Part shown: positions 1-11,528 of the stretch, piece after piece | Layout of the letters: each line of letters starts with the position of its first letter | Numbering within the stretch: position 1 is the stretch's first letter | Assembly (NCBI GenBank): GCA_963575745.1 | Contig: CAUYUJ010013914.1 | Coordinates: 25,001-89,000, forward strand | Length of the DNA stretch: 64,000 nucleotides | Source of the DNA: Prorocentrum cordatum | Taxonomy: Eukaryota; Sar; Dinophyceae; Prorocentrales; Prorocentraceae | Direction of reading: 5' to 3' | The notes under the pieces: generated by a model | Database searches by the model: none | What the model saw: the letters and a program-made list of their open reading frames with translations, nothing else | What the model was told of the DNA's origin: nothing | Position numbers and translations under genes: made by a program

Positions 1-254
1 TTGGCGCCAGAGCTCCGATCTCCAGGTCCAGAGCCAGCTTCGGCGGCGGTAGGCATTGCGTGACATCGCTGAGAACTGGGGGCCCACGAGTCTGGTAGAA
101 AAGCCCAGAGGTCGAAGTCGCAGGGGCCCCATGGCCACAGGCATCTGCCCGACGCTGGCACTAACTGCGCGTCGCCTGCCAGGGGACCTCGCGTCGAGTC
201 CCAGAGCCCGCCCACATCCGCGGCAAAAAGCTCGTCGGCAACTTGGAAAGTGGA

Positions 255-1200
255 CTATAGCCAAGGGCGCGCGCGCGGCGCACGCGGAGATGCTCGCGCA
301 CGCGCCCCCTCGAAGCCGGAGAGAACTGCGACGCAGCGGGGGCGATGAAGCACGCGGTTGGCTTGAGCTACGCGCGCGCCGCGAGCGCCGCGACTCGCGT
401 GACCCTGAAACGCGGCCGAATAGCTTTCGAAGGTTTGAGGGCCCCCCCATATCATGATCCGCCGCGACGGCAACTCGATCGAGGACTTCAGGTCCAGGGG
501 GGCCGGGGCGAGGGCAAGGGCGGACAAAGACCCAGACGGCGCGTCTCCTTGGGGAATGCCGAGCGAATCCAAAAGGCGTGCGTAGACCCCCCACGCGCGG
601 GATGACCTCTTCGACGATCGCCACGGAGTGCGAGGCCCAAGGGCGGCCCGTCGAGCGGAGGACGAGCAGCAAGTATCCCAGCGAATGGCTGGGAAACGCG
701 CGCTGGTAGTCAAGAGCGCAAACTGCAGGGCGATCCCCATCTGCTTCGCGCCGACGCCGGTGCGCCCTAGCGGTCGCGTCCACTTCGGCAATGTTCAACG
801 GCGCGGAACCCATTCCTCTCGCGGGCCAACATCCGAGCACAATGTTCCAGCGCCTGCAACCCCCGATGGATGCGCGTTCCTCCGCCGCCACCGCCCCGTT
901 GCCGCGACTGCCCAAGCGAGAGCAAAGTTCATCGAGATCGAGGTTTGCGGCGGTCAGCTCCGCACTGTTGCGCAGCGCCTGGGAGGGCGCTGCGCACGCG
1001 AGCCCCGCTCGAGCGCCCGGCGTCGCTAGAGAGTCTGCTGCGGCTCGATGAAAACCCGCAATCCGCTCAGCGGCCTGGGTATGTTGGCGCCAAGCTGCGC
1101 CTGCGATAACACGAGCGACCTGCAGAAACGACCGCGGATCCTTCGGGCAGCGATAGAGGATGAGGTCGCGCGCCTCCCGTCACAAGACGCGCATGGCACT
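255..1200 (-). pseudogene. Reverse transcriptase fragment (non-LTR type), frameshifted
   Basis: On the minus strand one frame stays open from about 1180 down to about 560. It contains a block resembling the LINE region before motif A (GMGSAPLNIAEVD, about 775-812) and then a motif-A-like stretch ALDYQRAFPSHS (about 676-717) with the expected Asp. Motif B, GIPQGDAPSG, follows at 531-560 but in another frame, so there is a frameshift near 592-602. I do not see a motif C (YxDD). The order and spacing of motifs A and B match retrotransposon reverse transcriptases. No ORF1, endonuclease or RNase H accompanies it, so it is a truncated, decayed copy. It differs from the LINE at 16-24 kb, which has GITAGS at motif B, so a different family is inferred. 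Confidence 0.6.
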
Positions 1201-2080
1201 CCAGTCTCGGGTTCGAGCTCACCTGCTGGGGGGCTGGCTTCTCATGCGCTGAGATCTTAGACTCGGTATATCTGAACGTCTTAGACTTACAGTTCCGTTC
1301 ACGTCCCCGGCGGTCTCCAGGTGTCAAAAGTTTGCGATGCCAGAAAAGAGCGACATGAGCAGCGCGGGGACTAATTGTCTGACGAAGTGCGGCCTCGGGG
1401 CCCCTTGCCAGCATCGCAATCGTCGCCCTCTGCGCGAGAGCCCCGACAGGCCGTGGGCACCAGGACCTGCCAATGGCAGCCGCAGCGTCGGCGCTCGCAT
1501 CGCAGTGCGCGGCCGAGTCGCACGCGGCTGCGACTGGCGCATCGAGCGCGGTCACCCGCAGAGGGGCGCGAGCATGGAGAAGCCGCGGGCCCCTCTGGGT
1601 TTCAGATGGCCACGCGAAGCCTTTTTTCCCACAAGGGCAAGCCTTAGATCACCATACGCCAGAACTAGACGCGTTTCAGGGATGGCATCGGACGATATCG
1701 GACGCAACTCTATCCTGTGGTATCGCGCCGCTCGCGTCCCGAATGGAATTCGCAGATAACTCCGAATGGAATTCGCAGATAACTCGCGTCTGTGAACATT
1801 CCATCGGATCAGAAAGGTCGTCGGCTCGCTGAAGCTAGCGCGCCAGAAGCGGCCACCGAAATAAACGGCGACAGAAATCCGGCCGCCATTGGCGATCAGC
1901 CTGAGAAATAACACGGCACCCCCAATGCGCCCAGCGCGATCCTCGAAACCACAGGGAGAGCCTTCGGGAAGAAGTTACATAATTGGCAAGGGGTCTCTGC
2001 AAAACTCCCGGAGCGCAGCAATTGACGAGCCTGCGCGCAGACGCATCAAATATCCCAGCGCCACCTGCGCATGGGCACCC
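1201..2080. other. Unassigned spacer with a short tandem duplication
   Basis: No gene or repeat family is recognised here apart from a near-perfect 23-bp tandem duplication at 1741-1786 (unit begins GAATGGAATTCGCAGATAAC). The lower part may be 3' untranslated sequence of the decayed gene at 2081-3393. Confidence 0.4.
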
Positions 2081-3393
2081 TCATTCTGTGGCATGGCCCT
2101 GCAACGTCGCGGACAATGGCGCAAACCTCCAAAAAACTGCGCGAACGCGCGGGGCGGCAACTGAGGAACCGCATAGAAATGGAAGAAGCGGCCGGGGGCG
2201 CCACTGCGGCTCCTGGTCAGGCACAATGGCTGGCTCAGCAGCATGCATGAGCACCTGCCTGATGTAGGCGATCTTCTCGAGCGTCGCGCTGCGCCGCTCG
2301 ACCTCTGTCGCTTGCTGGCCCTCGCGCGGCTCAATCTGGACCGGCGGGCCCCGGCCGACCGACAGCCAGCCCCGCGACCTGTCGAGGAACAGCTTCTGTG
2401 CGTCGCCCATCTTCGCCATGAGCAGCGACTTGATCTAGCGGCCAGCGACCTCCTGACCTCCAGCTTGATGGCCCTCGGGTTCGCCCGCGCTGGCGCGTGG
2501 ACGAGCATGACCCCCACTGCGCGCCTCCACCTCGCACTGGCGCCACGCGCCGTCCACGCGGGGCACGGGCAGCGCCTTGGCCGCGCGACGAGCGACCAAG
2601 ACTTCCCCGCCTGCCACGCAAATTGCAAAGTAGTGAGTGAGCACGTGCCTGGGCCCCACCTGCCGCCCGCCGTCGTCGAAACCAGCGTCCTGAAGCCAAA
2701 GTTTAATAGATGCAATGACTCTTGCTCTCGCCGCCAACTTCCACAGTATGACTGTTGATGACGGCCCCGTCGATGTCCCGCTTGTACCGGGATGAGAGCG
2801 ACGGGGACCTGAGCGGCTTAGCATCATGCACCATGGCCACGACCTTCGAGAGCTTGTCAACCGTGCTCTGCAAGGCCGCCAGCTACACTGCCTGTGATAC
2901 CACCTTGGCGTCCACTGCCCACACTGATCTGCAGGGTGTCAAACTTTTTCGTGCACTCTCGACGTAACTCACCGGGGCGCGGCGTACGTACTCCCAGAAG
3001 GTGTGCGTCCAACTTCTTCGGCAGCTCGTCCAGGTCCAGCTTGCACTGCTTAAAACATTTTTCGAAGTTCGCCGCGAGCCAATCGATAATGGACTCGGTC
3101 TCGTTTCCGGTCGCCTCCGAATTGGATTATGCAAAGTCCCTGGCCACCTGCTCCTTGATGCCGTTGAGCTTCTCCGTGCCGATATTGGAGCAGATAGGCC
3201 GAATGTGATCATTGGAAACATGTTCGTCGAAGTCGCAGTCGACGTCCACGAACATGGGTGTGCCACGACGCGTGGCGGGCGCAGCTGAACCACCATCAGC
3301 AGCGGTAGCAAAACTAACACGGCGCCTCCGACCATCCGTGCGAGCAGGCTTGCCACGGATGGACCCCTTGACCTTGGCATGTGCATCGGCCAT
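2081..3393 (-). pseudogene. Spliced-leader-tagged retrogene of unknown function, broken
   Basis: The frame begins at ATG 3393 (MADAHAKVKGSIRGK) and shows acidic and basic, apparently coding sequence, but it is interrupted. There is an in-frame TAA at 3127-3129, after which the same frame continues (SNSEATGNETESIIDWLAAN). A frameshift follows near 2935. A TAG at 2883-2885 precedes LAALQSTVDKLSKVV, which looks like a short coiled coil. Later blocks are in shifted frames: FAICVAGGEVLVARRAAKAL near 2600, and MAKMGDAQKLFLDRSRGWLS starting at 2419. The last open frame stops at 2081. The general shape (coiled coil, then a compact basic C-terminal domain) recalls retroelement ORF1 or RNA-binding proteins, but I do not recognise the family. 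A spliced-leader relic lies 142 nt upstream, which supports origin by reverse transcription of a mature mRNA. Confidence 0.5.
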
Positions 3394-3534
3394 CCATCAG
3401 ACAAGAGAACTGGGCGGTGGGGCTAAGCGAAGGAAGCCAGATCTCCCAGTGAAGGATCGAATGGATTGCCACACTGAACAACCTTGCCCGCCCCAGACTA
3501 GCGGCATCCGTGCTCTGCCCTGGCAAACGGGCAC

Positions 3535-3556
3535 CTCGAGTCAAAATGGCTACGGA
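3535..3556 (-). other. Relict DinoSL, 20/22 match
   Basis: Read on the minus strand, this differs from the canonical dinoflagellate spliced leader at two positions (G16 to A, A20 to G). It retains the core TAGCCATTTTG. It sits upstream of the ATG at 3393 on the same strand. Genomic spliced-leader copies of this kind arise when trans-spliced mRNAs are reverse-transcribed and reinserted. Confidence 0.8.
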
Positions 3557-3690
3557 GGTGGAGGAGGAAAAGGAGGAAGAGGAGGAGGAGGGAAGAGGAG
3601 GAGGAGGAGGAGGAGGAGGAGGACGAGCAGGAAAAGGAGGAAAAGGAGGAAGAGGAGGAGGAAAAGGAGGAGGGGGAGGAGAAGAAATGG
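3555..3690. repeat. GGA-rich microsatellite
   Basis: An imperfect GGA/GGAGGAAAA tract. It lies directly behind the spliced-leader relic, that is, upstream of the decayed gene. Open frames in it (poly-Gly, poly-Arg, poly-Pro) are products of the trinucleotide period. Confidence 0.9.
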
Positions 3691-3697
3691 TCCTAGG

Positions 3698-3835
3698 CAA
3701 GAGTGACATATGTATGGTGCGCGGCTTCAATGGGCCGGGGGTTTGGCCAGGCCAAATCGCGCAAGCCGCTGCTATCGCTTCTCATGTGGCGATCGGGGAA
3801 AGCCAATAGGCCCGCACCAAACGCCACTCAGGCGA
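3698..3835. mobile_element. MITE-like repeat, degenerate copy
   Basis: This begins AAGAGTGACATATGTATGG, continues with TGCGCGGC, and ends near CCCGCACCAAACGCCACTC. It aligns along its length with the better-preserved copy at 27272-27438, which has terminal inverted repeats starting AAGAGTGACCC. The right terminus is poorly kept here. No protein is encoded. Confidence 0.5.
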
Positions 3836-3839
3836 AGAA

Positions 3840-4394
3840 TACAAACCCCGAAACGACCACCAGTTTTCTATATCACAAATTGAGCCCCCTAAGAGAAATC
3901 ACTGCTTGGGCAATCCCGCTACAGCGACCCATACTTTGACAAAGGCGACAAACATGCCAAAATCACGATCGCCCCCCCCCCCCCCCCCCCGCAACAAACG
4001 ACACCGCAATAGCGGCCAACCATCATCGCAGGAAGGATCACCAACCAATTTGACAACCACTCGCGAGCACCAGTCTTGTCGCGCGCCCGGCGTGCGCGTG
4101 GGTCGGTCGAGAGGCCCAGGAGGCGCTGGAGTCAGCGAGTTGCGCACGGCAGGTGGCCGCGGAGGGGAAGGGCGGGCGGGGGGGCAAGCTCGCCCGCCTC
4201 ACACCGTGGGGGCGGCCGCATATCGGAGGCTCTGACGCTGAGGTGTGTGGGCGGGGAAAAAGCAAGGGCCCGCCGGAGGTGCCGAGGCCAGGCGGGGTCT
4301 CCTCGCCCACCAGGCTCTCGGCGGGGACTTCGGACAGCTCGAGCGTCCTGGCAGCATGCACGCCCGTGTTTGTTTGCCTGCTTGAGTGTGTCAA

Positions 4395-4395
<1 letters not shown>
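3840..4395. other. Spacer, no gene recognised
   Basis: GC-rich sequence with a poly-C run near 3972-3990. Neither strand shows a protein motif I recognise. Confidence 0.4.
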
Positions 4396-4398
<3 letters not shown>

Positions 4399-4432
<34 letters not shown>

Positions 4433-4456
4433 TCTCGTTCTCTGTATCTTTCTCTC

Positions 4457-4487
<31 letters not shown>

Positions 4488-4640
4488 CCCTACAAATGTA
4501 CACCTATTTCAAAATATGCACAATGTAATTGCTCAGCTTTCTCGGTCTCTCTTTCTCTCTCTCTCTCTCTATCGGTCTCCCTGTCCCTCTCTGTTTCTCT
4601 CTGTCTCTATGTCTAAATCTCTCTATATCTCCCCATACTG
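4399..4640. repeat. (CT)n microsatellite with interruptions
   Basis: CT dinucleotide tracts of 20-40 nt, broken by unique segments such as the one at 4490-4545. Ser/Leu-rich and Arg/Glu-rich open frames here are repeat artefacts. Confidence 0.9.
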
Positions 4641-4647
4641 TAGACAT

Positions 4648-4690
4648 GTACACCAGAGCCACGCGCGCTTCGCGCACGCTTAGGTTGTAG
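4648..4690. repeat. Short GC palindrome, family member 1
   Basis: AGCCACGCGCGCTTCGCGCA followed by CGCTTAGGTTGTAG. It folds around CGCGCTTCGCGC and resembles the palindrome at 51360-51400, including the flanking GTTnTAG. Both copies sit beside a simple-sequence tract. Confidence 0.5.
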
Positions 4691-5085
4691 TCGAAGACCT
4701 TTGCAGCGGACGTGTCATGCAGAAAGCATGGATGGCAACACTCATAGAGGAACGCACAACAGTACATCACGAGTCCTGAAAACAATTAGGACAAGTATTA
4801 CAAGGCTGTTCTCACAGAGCTGAAGGAACAATTGAAAGACTACACCCCCAAAAATGCAGTAAAACTGTTTTGGGCACGTTGATGCTGTTTTGGGCTTTCG
4901 GGGCCGCTGTGAAGGCGCAGTCAAGGCCCGCTTGATGCAACAACTCACCTGGGGTCTTGCTGGAACCGTAACGGGTACCTCTGAGGCTGTCTGTGGAGGC
5001 CTCTTGGGCCTCTTGGTGCGCTTTCGGCGCCTCTGCGAAGCCTCGGTGCCCCCCCAAGCCCGACACCAAGACGACTCCCTCGTAA

Positions 5086-5124
5086 GATCCTCCGGATCTA
5101 CGGACAACGAGATCTCGGAGGATC
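5086..5124. repeat. Hairpin with 9-bp perfect outer arms
   Basis: GATCCTCCG at 5086 pairs with CGGAGGATC ending at 5124, and an inner GATCT/AGATC pair extends the stem. No associated gene is visible, and its role is unknown. Confidence 0.6.
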
Positions 5125-5639
5125 ATACCAGGGAAGTGCCCTCTGAGGCCATCTTGGTATCACATCGGGGGCCCTCGTGTTCTATCTCGGGCTCTGGTAA
5201 TCCTCTTCGGGGCAAACAAACCTCGTGGCCGTCAACACCATCTCGTGCAGCTTGACCAATCACGCCTGGGGAGCTCCCAGGCGCCTGAGTGTGCGTTCGA
5301 ATTTCGAAATATTCAAAATGCCCCCGTCATCGCGCGCTGTATACAACACTGCCGGGCGGGGGAGTGCCGTTGATCGCCCGACGGCTGGCCTGGACGCAAC
5401 CGAGTCCGCTGCCTCGAGGCGCTGGTCGTAGAACGACCGCGACGACCACCCCATGATGGTCGCGTTCATGCGGTACTGGATGGACCTCGGCCCACCGCGT
5501 TCCAGTGGAGGCTGCCGGAGAGGATTGCAGCGGCGGGCCCACATGAGACACATGCGGTGAGAAATCTTGCCATGAGAGCTCCAGGGGCAGATTTGGGCGA
5601 TTTCGGACACCCTGAACCCACAAACGTTTTTATCTCCTG

Positions 5640-5990
5640 GGGGCGCATCTTTCACTTCCGCCGCCTTCCGCCGAGCTTCCGCCAGCCTCCGCCCGCGGAG
5701 GCGGCATCGCTTTACTTCCGCCGACCTTCCGCCGCCCTTCCGCCGCCTTCCGCCTCGTTTCACTTCCGCCGGCCTTCGGTCGTCCTCCCGCCGCCTTGCG
5801 CCGAGGAAGAGATGACAACTCCTTCGATCCTCGAAGGTGAAGCCCTTTGTGGAATGCCCCATTTCTCGTCGATTGTGCCGCCCTTCCGCCGCCTCCCGCC
5901 GAGAAAAAGATGAGAACTCCTTCGGTCCTCGCAGGCAAGGCCCTTTTTGGAACGCCCCATTTTTGTCGTCGATCGTTCAGCTTCCTTCCT
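5640..5990. repeat. CCGCCTTCCG-rich minisatellite with a ~97-bp tandem duplication
   Basis: The first half is built from the motif TTCCGCCG. The second half (about 5795-5985) holds two diverged copies of a roughly 97-bp unit that contains GATGACAACTCCTTCG and TTTTTGGAACGCCCCATTT-like sequence. A related segment lies at 40305-40440, so this is a dispersed family. Confidence 0.6.
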
Positions 5991-6091
5991 GCGGTTGCCC
6001 AGGGCGTCTCCGGTGGGCCATCATGGGGATGGAAATCTCAGTGGGGCTTTTTTTTGGACAGGCGCGCGCGACCGCAGGCGCCTGGGGGGGG

Positions 6092-6108
6092 GGGCGCCCG
6101 ACTTAGTC
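6092..6108. repeat. Near-perfect 17-nt palindrome
   Basis: GCCCGACTTAGTCGGGC, an 8-bp stem around one base. Isolated; no gene is nearby. Confidence 0.5.
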
Positions 6109-6458
6109 GGGCACCTTTGGCAGCTGCGCGATGCGGGACTTGCTGGCAAGCAGCTTTCGTATTTGATGCGCCTGCTGTAGGATGCAGGCTGGCTCCAAGC
6201 AGATCGGCTCGAGACCCATTGGCTGAAGAACCCTCGCCTGAGTGGATGGCTCTGGGTCAATTGAGCCTGGGCTGGATGCGTGAGGGTCCAGATCTAGACC
6301 GGGTCGGCATAGATTTTGGTTGACCCTTCGCTATCTGGCGGCAACGCGGCAATCAACGAGACTTCGCGCTGCTGGGCTACTGGGCGGTGTGCTCCTGGGG
6401 TGCGCTACCGTTGGACCCTGGGTGGTGATGGAACTGGGCCTCGACTAGCAAGAACTCT

Positions 6459-6622
6459 ACCTCCTCCTCCTCCTCCTCCTCCTCCTCCTCCTCCTCCTCC
6501 TCCTCTTCCTCCTCCCCCTCCTCCTACCTCCTCCTCCTCCTCCTCCTCCTCCTCCTCCTCCTCCTCCTCTTCCTCCTCCTCCTCATCTTCCTCCTCCTCC
6601 TCCTCCTCCTTCTCCTCCTCGG
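6459..6622. repeat. (CTC)n microsatellite
   Basis: Over 150 nt of CTC with few interruptions. It lies about 190 nt upstream of the left flank of the 77-bp array element; the related element at 36.7 kb carries a similar pyrimidine tract inside its left flank. Confidence 0.9.
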
Positions 6623-6811
6623 GCTTCTCTCAACACCTGGAAGATGCAAGCGAGATTAGTAACCTGTTATTCCCGATTTTGTCGGTCGGCGCTTTGCGAT
6701 CACGTTTTCGTCCAGCGGCGGGCCCAAACCCTTGTCGCGCATTGGGGGACTTTGACGTTGCGCCAACAAAAACCATTAAGATCGAAGGAGATAGCCGCAC
6801 TGGAACTAGTT

Positions 6812-8280
6812 CCCAACCATCCTGTGGTGTTGGGTCCTCGTTTTGAAGAGACGGCGCCCCGCGTTCCTCCTTCCTTCCCGCCCTCCTCCCCCGCCTTCCT
6901 CTTCCCCCTCCTTGCCTCTGCTCTCGGCACACCTCTCACGCGTTTCGTAGCCGCATAGGGAGCTCCACCGAAGGCCCCAGCGGGGGTGTCCACATGCGGT
7001 TCCCCCACCCAGGGCAGCGCTTCGTAGCCCCATAGGGAGCTCCACCGAAGGCCCCAGTGGGGGTGTCCACATGCGGTTCCCCCACCCAGGGCAGCGTTTC
7101 GCAGCCGCATAGGGAGCTCCACCGAAGGCCCCAGTGGGGGTGTCCACATGCGTTTCCCCCACCCAGGGCAGCGCTTCGTAGCCCCATGGGGAGCTCCACC
7201 GAAGGCCCCAGTGGGGGTGCCCACATGCGGTTCCCCCACCCAGGGCAGCGCTTCGTAGCCCCTAGGGAGCTCCACCGAAGGCCCCAGTGGGGGTGTCCAC
7301 ATGCGGTTCCCCCACCCAGGGCAACGTTTCGTAGCCGCATAGGGAGCTCCACCGAAGGCCAACATGCGGTTCCCATAGGGAGCTCCACCGAAGGCCCCAG
7401 TGGGGGTGTCCACATGCGGTTCCCCCACCCAGGGCATCGTTTCGTGCCCCATAGGGAGCCCGAGGCCCCAGTGGGGGTGTCCACATGCGGTTCCCCCACC
7501 CAGGGCAGCGCTTCGTAGCCCCATAGGGAGCTCCACCGAAGGCCCCAGCGGGGGTGTCCACATGCGGTTCCCCCACCCAGCGCACCGTTTCGTAGCCCCT
7601 AGGGAGCTCCACCGAAGCTCCCAGTGGGGGTGTCCACATGCGGTTCCCACACCCAGGGCAGCGTTTCGTAGACCCATAGGGAGCTCCACCGAAGGCCCCA
7701 GTGGGGGTGTCCACATGCGGTTCCCCCACCCAGGGCAGCCCTTCGTAGCCCCATAGGGAGCTCCACCGTAGGCCCCAGTGGGGGTGTCCACATGCGGTTC
7801 CCCCACCCAGGGCAGCGTTTCGCAGCCGCATAGGGAGCTCCACCGAAGGTCCCAGTGGGGGTGTCCACAATCTGTTCCCCCACCCAGGGCAGCGCTTCGT
7901 GCCCCCATAGGGAACTCCACCGTACGCCCCAGTGGGGGTGACCGCATGCGGTTCCCCCACACAGGGCAGCGCTTCGTAGCCCCATAGGGAGCTCCACCGT
8001 AGGCCCCACTAGGGGTGCCTTCATGCGGTTCCCCCACCCAGGGCAGCGCTTCGTGGCCCCATAGGGAGCTCCACCGAGGGCCCCACTGGGGGTCCCCGCA
8101 TGCGGTTCCCCCACCCAGGGCAGCGCTTCGTAGCCCCATAGGGAGCTCCACCGAAGGCCCCAGTGGGGGTGTTCGCATGCGTCTCCCCTGCCCAGAGGTA
8201 GCGCGACCGAAAACGATATTCATATTTGCGGTACTCACAACTGCATATGGTTGGGTCCTTCGCCTGGCTATGTTTTTAGG
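6812..8280. repeat. Composite repeat element, copy 1: 77-bp tandem array with conserved flanks
   Basis: The left flank (6812-6870, CCCAACCATCCTGTGGTGTT onward) and right flank (about 8205-8280, TTTGCGGTACTCACAA and ATATGGTTGGGTCCTTCGCC) are shared with the element at 36681-38095. Between them are about 17 units of 77 bp containing CATAGGGAGCTCCACCGAAG. One unit (7370-7390) is truncated and several carry point changes. The unit is not a multiple of three and has no stop in the minus frames. A 530-aa open frame therefore runs across the array by cycling through all three frames, which argues that it is not a protein gene. The first partial unit begins with CTCACGCGTTTCG, typical of the 90-bp unit of copy 2, so the two arrays share an ancestor. 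Confidence 0.85.
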
Positions 8281-8289
8281 AACGGACCG

Positions 8290-9055
8290 CAATATTCAAG
8301 AACCACCGTCGTAACGCGAATGCCGGTTGCGCTTGAAAGCCGTTTTCTTCCGCACCAAAAAAGCGGAAACGGACGCAGAAAACGACAAGGCAGAGAACGC
8401 AATGTAAGAATTGGCCGGACAACGTATCACCCCCTTGTCAGAGAGCCGGCAGCAGTGCAAAGATGATGGCAAAAACCTGCAACACCCAGGAGTCATCCGG
8501 CCACTAAAGGCAAACATCTGTTGTCTCGGCCGCGTGGCCCGCACAACTGTAAGAAGTTCCGTTAATCACCACGCAAACTGCACGCTCACGATGAAACGAA
8601 CCGCCCAGTCGCAACATGAAGGCGAAGTGGCACGAGCTGGAAACAACTTGCCGCCAGCCGAGTGCCGGGAATGCTGGCGACGTGGACGAGAATGCCCAAA
8701 TTCACTGCGCGAATTAGTGGGAGGGAAGGGGGAGGCAGGGAGAGGAGGCGAAGTGCTGGCCCACCCCGGAGGGCTAGCCAGACCTCCGCCTCCAAAGGGC
8801 GAGCGCGGGAGGAAAGAGAATGGAGGGGGGATTGGAATCCGTCAAGGTTGCAGCCAAACTCCGACCTCCAACACTCTCTGAATTAGCTTGCGCCTGAATT
8901 CGGAATCCCGGCCGCGCATCCCAAGCGGCAGCAGTGCGATGCGGTCTGACCCGACCGCTCGCTCCGGGAAGAGAGCCAGATTACAAGCGAATCGGCCCTG
9001 CACGGCCGCGCACTTACCAACTGGCCCGGGCACTTGCGCATAGAGCGGCGCCTCC
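8290..9055. other. Spacer, no gene recognised
   Basis: Mixed-composition sequence with a purine-rich patch at 8715-8760. No motif-bearing frame or repeat copy was recognised on either strand. Confidence 0.4.
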
Positions 9056-9059
9056 AAAG

Positions 9060-9124
9060 GAGAGAGAGGAGGAGGAGGAGGAGGAGGAGGAGGAGGAGGA
9101 GGAGGAGGAGGAGGAGGAGGAGGA
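9060..9124. repeat. (GAG)n microsatellite
   Basis: About 60 nt of nearly perfect GGA/GAG repeat. Confidence 0.95.
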
Positions 9125-9219
9125 CCGCGAGCGGGCTGTCCTGCGAACGCGGCAGACGCATACTCTTAGCTTCGCCGTCGGGTCCTCGAACGCTGGTACA
9201 AACTGCTGAGCGGTTGGCT

Positions 9220-9625
9220 CTTGCACGCCTCCCACAGCGCAGCAGCGAAGAAAGAACCGGCACCCGAGCTCTAAACGGCGCGGTTCCGAATTGCCACGTG
9301 CGCCTTGTATACAGCGTAAACGCAGCACGCGCGAAGCAGGTCCAGCTCCGCAATTGTGCGCGCATTATCAGCCCAATCAAAGCCTGAAGCAGTTTGGCCC
9401 AGAATATTGAGCAGACACTGGGAAGCCGCAGGGCGAGCATGAGCACATTGCTCTGCGCACCATCTGTGGTAAAAGCCGCAATGAGTGTGGTGTCTGATGC
9501 AATCGCTGCCTGAAGCGCACCCGAAGGCGCAGGGCCCCCGCTGTTGGAAGCGCCTGGCCGTGAGCCAGCCGTTGCAAGAAGTGCGCAGTGGCGCGCGCGT
9601 CGACTTCGCCAGCCTCTGGCAAATC
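9220..9625 (-). pseudogene. Possible 3' fragment of a LINE ORF2
   Basis: The minus frame ending near 9271 contains ARTIAELDLLRACCVYAVYK followed by AHVAIRN. This resembles the hydrophobic helical segment (Y..Y..HN..R) near the C terminus of some LINE ORF2 proteins. A downstream stretch in the next frame (FFAALWEACK) is compatible. No catalytic motif is present, so the assignment rests on general resemblance only. Confidence 0.3.
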
Positions 9626-9705
9626 ATGGCCGGAAACGGAAGATGGTTGTTGAACGAATGCGCGGGCATATGATTATTTGACAAGGATGATGGGGCGGGG
9701 GTGAA
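9590..9705. repeat. Dispersed repeat, copy a
   Basis: GCGCGCGTCGACTTCGCC through TGATTATTTGACAAGGATGA. This aligns, with many substitutions, to 10601-10718 about 1 kb away in the same orientation. Confidence 0.55.
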
Positions 9706-10600
9706 GGGTCTGGCTGGGATGGTACGGGCTCATACCTCAAATGAACGATGGGGCAGAATCGTATTTGCAGCACCATATCCCAGGGTGGTAGGTCCTGAAT
9801 GCTGTGTGGGAAAACGAGCCTACGAGGTGTAATACACCTTGCAGGACTTGAAGTTGTGTGCTCCACTGTTCGCGCACTTATCCAACCCACCCACCCACAG
9901 CTTGGTTAGCAAAAACCATTCGGCGACGTTTGCGGTGGGTGCTTGGAGCTGGCTGGCGCATCTCTGCGGCCGCGCTGCTGCGCGCATTCTCGCGCGCAAA
10001 GAGGCCAGCTACTTTGACGTAGCCCACGCAGCCGCGGTGGCGCTGACCGATGGGGGCTTCGCAGCATATCTCGCAGGCCGAGATGACGCGCGGACACGTC
10101 AGTGTGAGTCGGTGATTCAGGTTGGCGCGGTATCATGGTGATGTTGGCAAAGGCGTTATTAATTATGATGGCTTGCAAAGATGGCGATGACGACCGCAAG
10201 GCCAATGACGGAACCCATGCTGGCCACGCTGATAACGATGATGGTGTCCACGTGTCGGTGATGGAGGTTCCGAAAGAATTTCGACATGCGCGCGCGGCCG
10301 ACGCGCGCGACTGGCCCGCATTGTTTTATTTGGCAACGACCCTGCCCTCAAAGCAAACACGCAATTCGAATGATGTCGACATGCGCGCGCCGGGACCCCG
10401 CCTGCTCGCTGTTGATGAACATGTGGCTCAACAAAAAAAACGACGATCCCCCTAAGAATTCGCAAGAACGCGCCCAGAATTTGTTGTACAAATCCGGTTG
10501 CAAAATTCATGCTGTTTTTTTCAGTATGTGTTCGGGAACCTCGATGTCGGAATTTGTGTGGAACCCATGGCTGTGGGGAAATTCTGGCACGCGCGCGCGA

Positions 10601-10720
10601 CGACGCGCGCGTGTCGACTTTGTCGGCTTCTGTTGCGAAAAATGCACGGCAACGAACGATGTTTGTTAAATGACTGCGCGAGCAAAATAATATTTGACCG
10701 GGATGACTGGGGGGGGCGAT
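10601..10720. repeat. Dispersed repeat, copy b
   Basis: CGCGTGTCGACTTTGTCGGC through AATATTTGACCGGGATGACT. It is the partner of 9590-9705. The two copies bracket a region holding GCGCGCG palindromic tracts (10288-10312, 10381-10392) and no gene. Confidence 0.55.
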
Positions 10721-10894
10721 ACCGTGTCTTACTGGGGGTTGTACGACTTCATATATATATTTATAAAAAAAAAGAGGCGGGGACATTGTATTATGACAGG
10801 GGGTACTGGTAAAGCCGGGGCGCGGAGGGGTCGTAGATCCAAAATTGTCGTCAGTGCAGAAAACCGACGTGGTTCGCACAAACGGACTTGCCAC

Positions 10895-11100
10895 GAAAAT
10901 GCGGCGACAAGGCGGCGGCGACGGGCGGCGACGAGGTGGCGACGGGCAGCGACGAAGCGACCATTGGCGGCGACGAGGGGCGACGAGGCAGCGGCGGCGA
11001 CAACAAGCCGGCCGCGGCGGCAGCCAAGCTCAGAAGCAGCGGCGACGGACGGCGGCGAAGGGCGGCGACGGCGACAGAAAGTCGGACGGCGGAAGCGAGG
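10895..11100. repeat. GGCGAC-rich hexamer repeat
   Basis: A degenerate GGCGAC/GGCGACGA array. Its Arg- and Gly-rich open frames are repeat artefacts. Confidence 0.75.
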
Positions 11101-11528
11101 CCCAGTTACTGAGAAAACAAATAGGAACCCCTATATGCAAACACTGTTTGGGGAGAGGCGGAACTGACCAATGACCGTATGGGGGAGGAACAATCTGCAA
11201 AAGCAACATGCGTATGTCACGAAGCGCGTCTTGGATGACGTGATCGCGCCAAAGGTTAAAAGCCTTGGGGCCTGGAAAGGGGGAAGGAAAAAACGGCCCC
11301 TGGAAGAAACCTCCGGAATCTGGAGGTCTCCTCCTGGACCCGGTCGCTCCCTGGTGTCTCTCTCCCTGTGGCGCCCGCGGTGCGCAAACGGAATAAACGG
11401 GCGGCCTGGGGCTGGGAGGCACACCGCAGAGCAGCCCTGCGCTGCCGTGCTGGCCGCCACGGCACTGACCTTCGGAGCGCGAGCTACGAGAGGTCCTTGC
11501 TGCGGGAGATTAGGCGCATGGCAATCTA

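Noticed and set aside
6950-8180. CRISPR-like regular array
   Set aside because: Units are contiguous without unique spacers, and the genome is eukaryotic.
6700-8292. 530-residue minus-strand ORF
   Set aside because: It spans the 77-bp array and cycles through all frames of the unit; no domain, and the flanks are non-coding in the related element.
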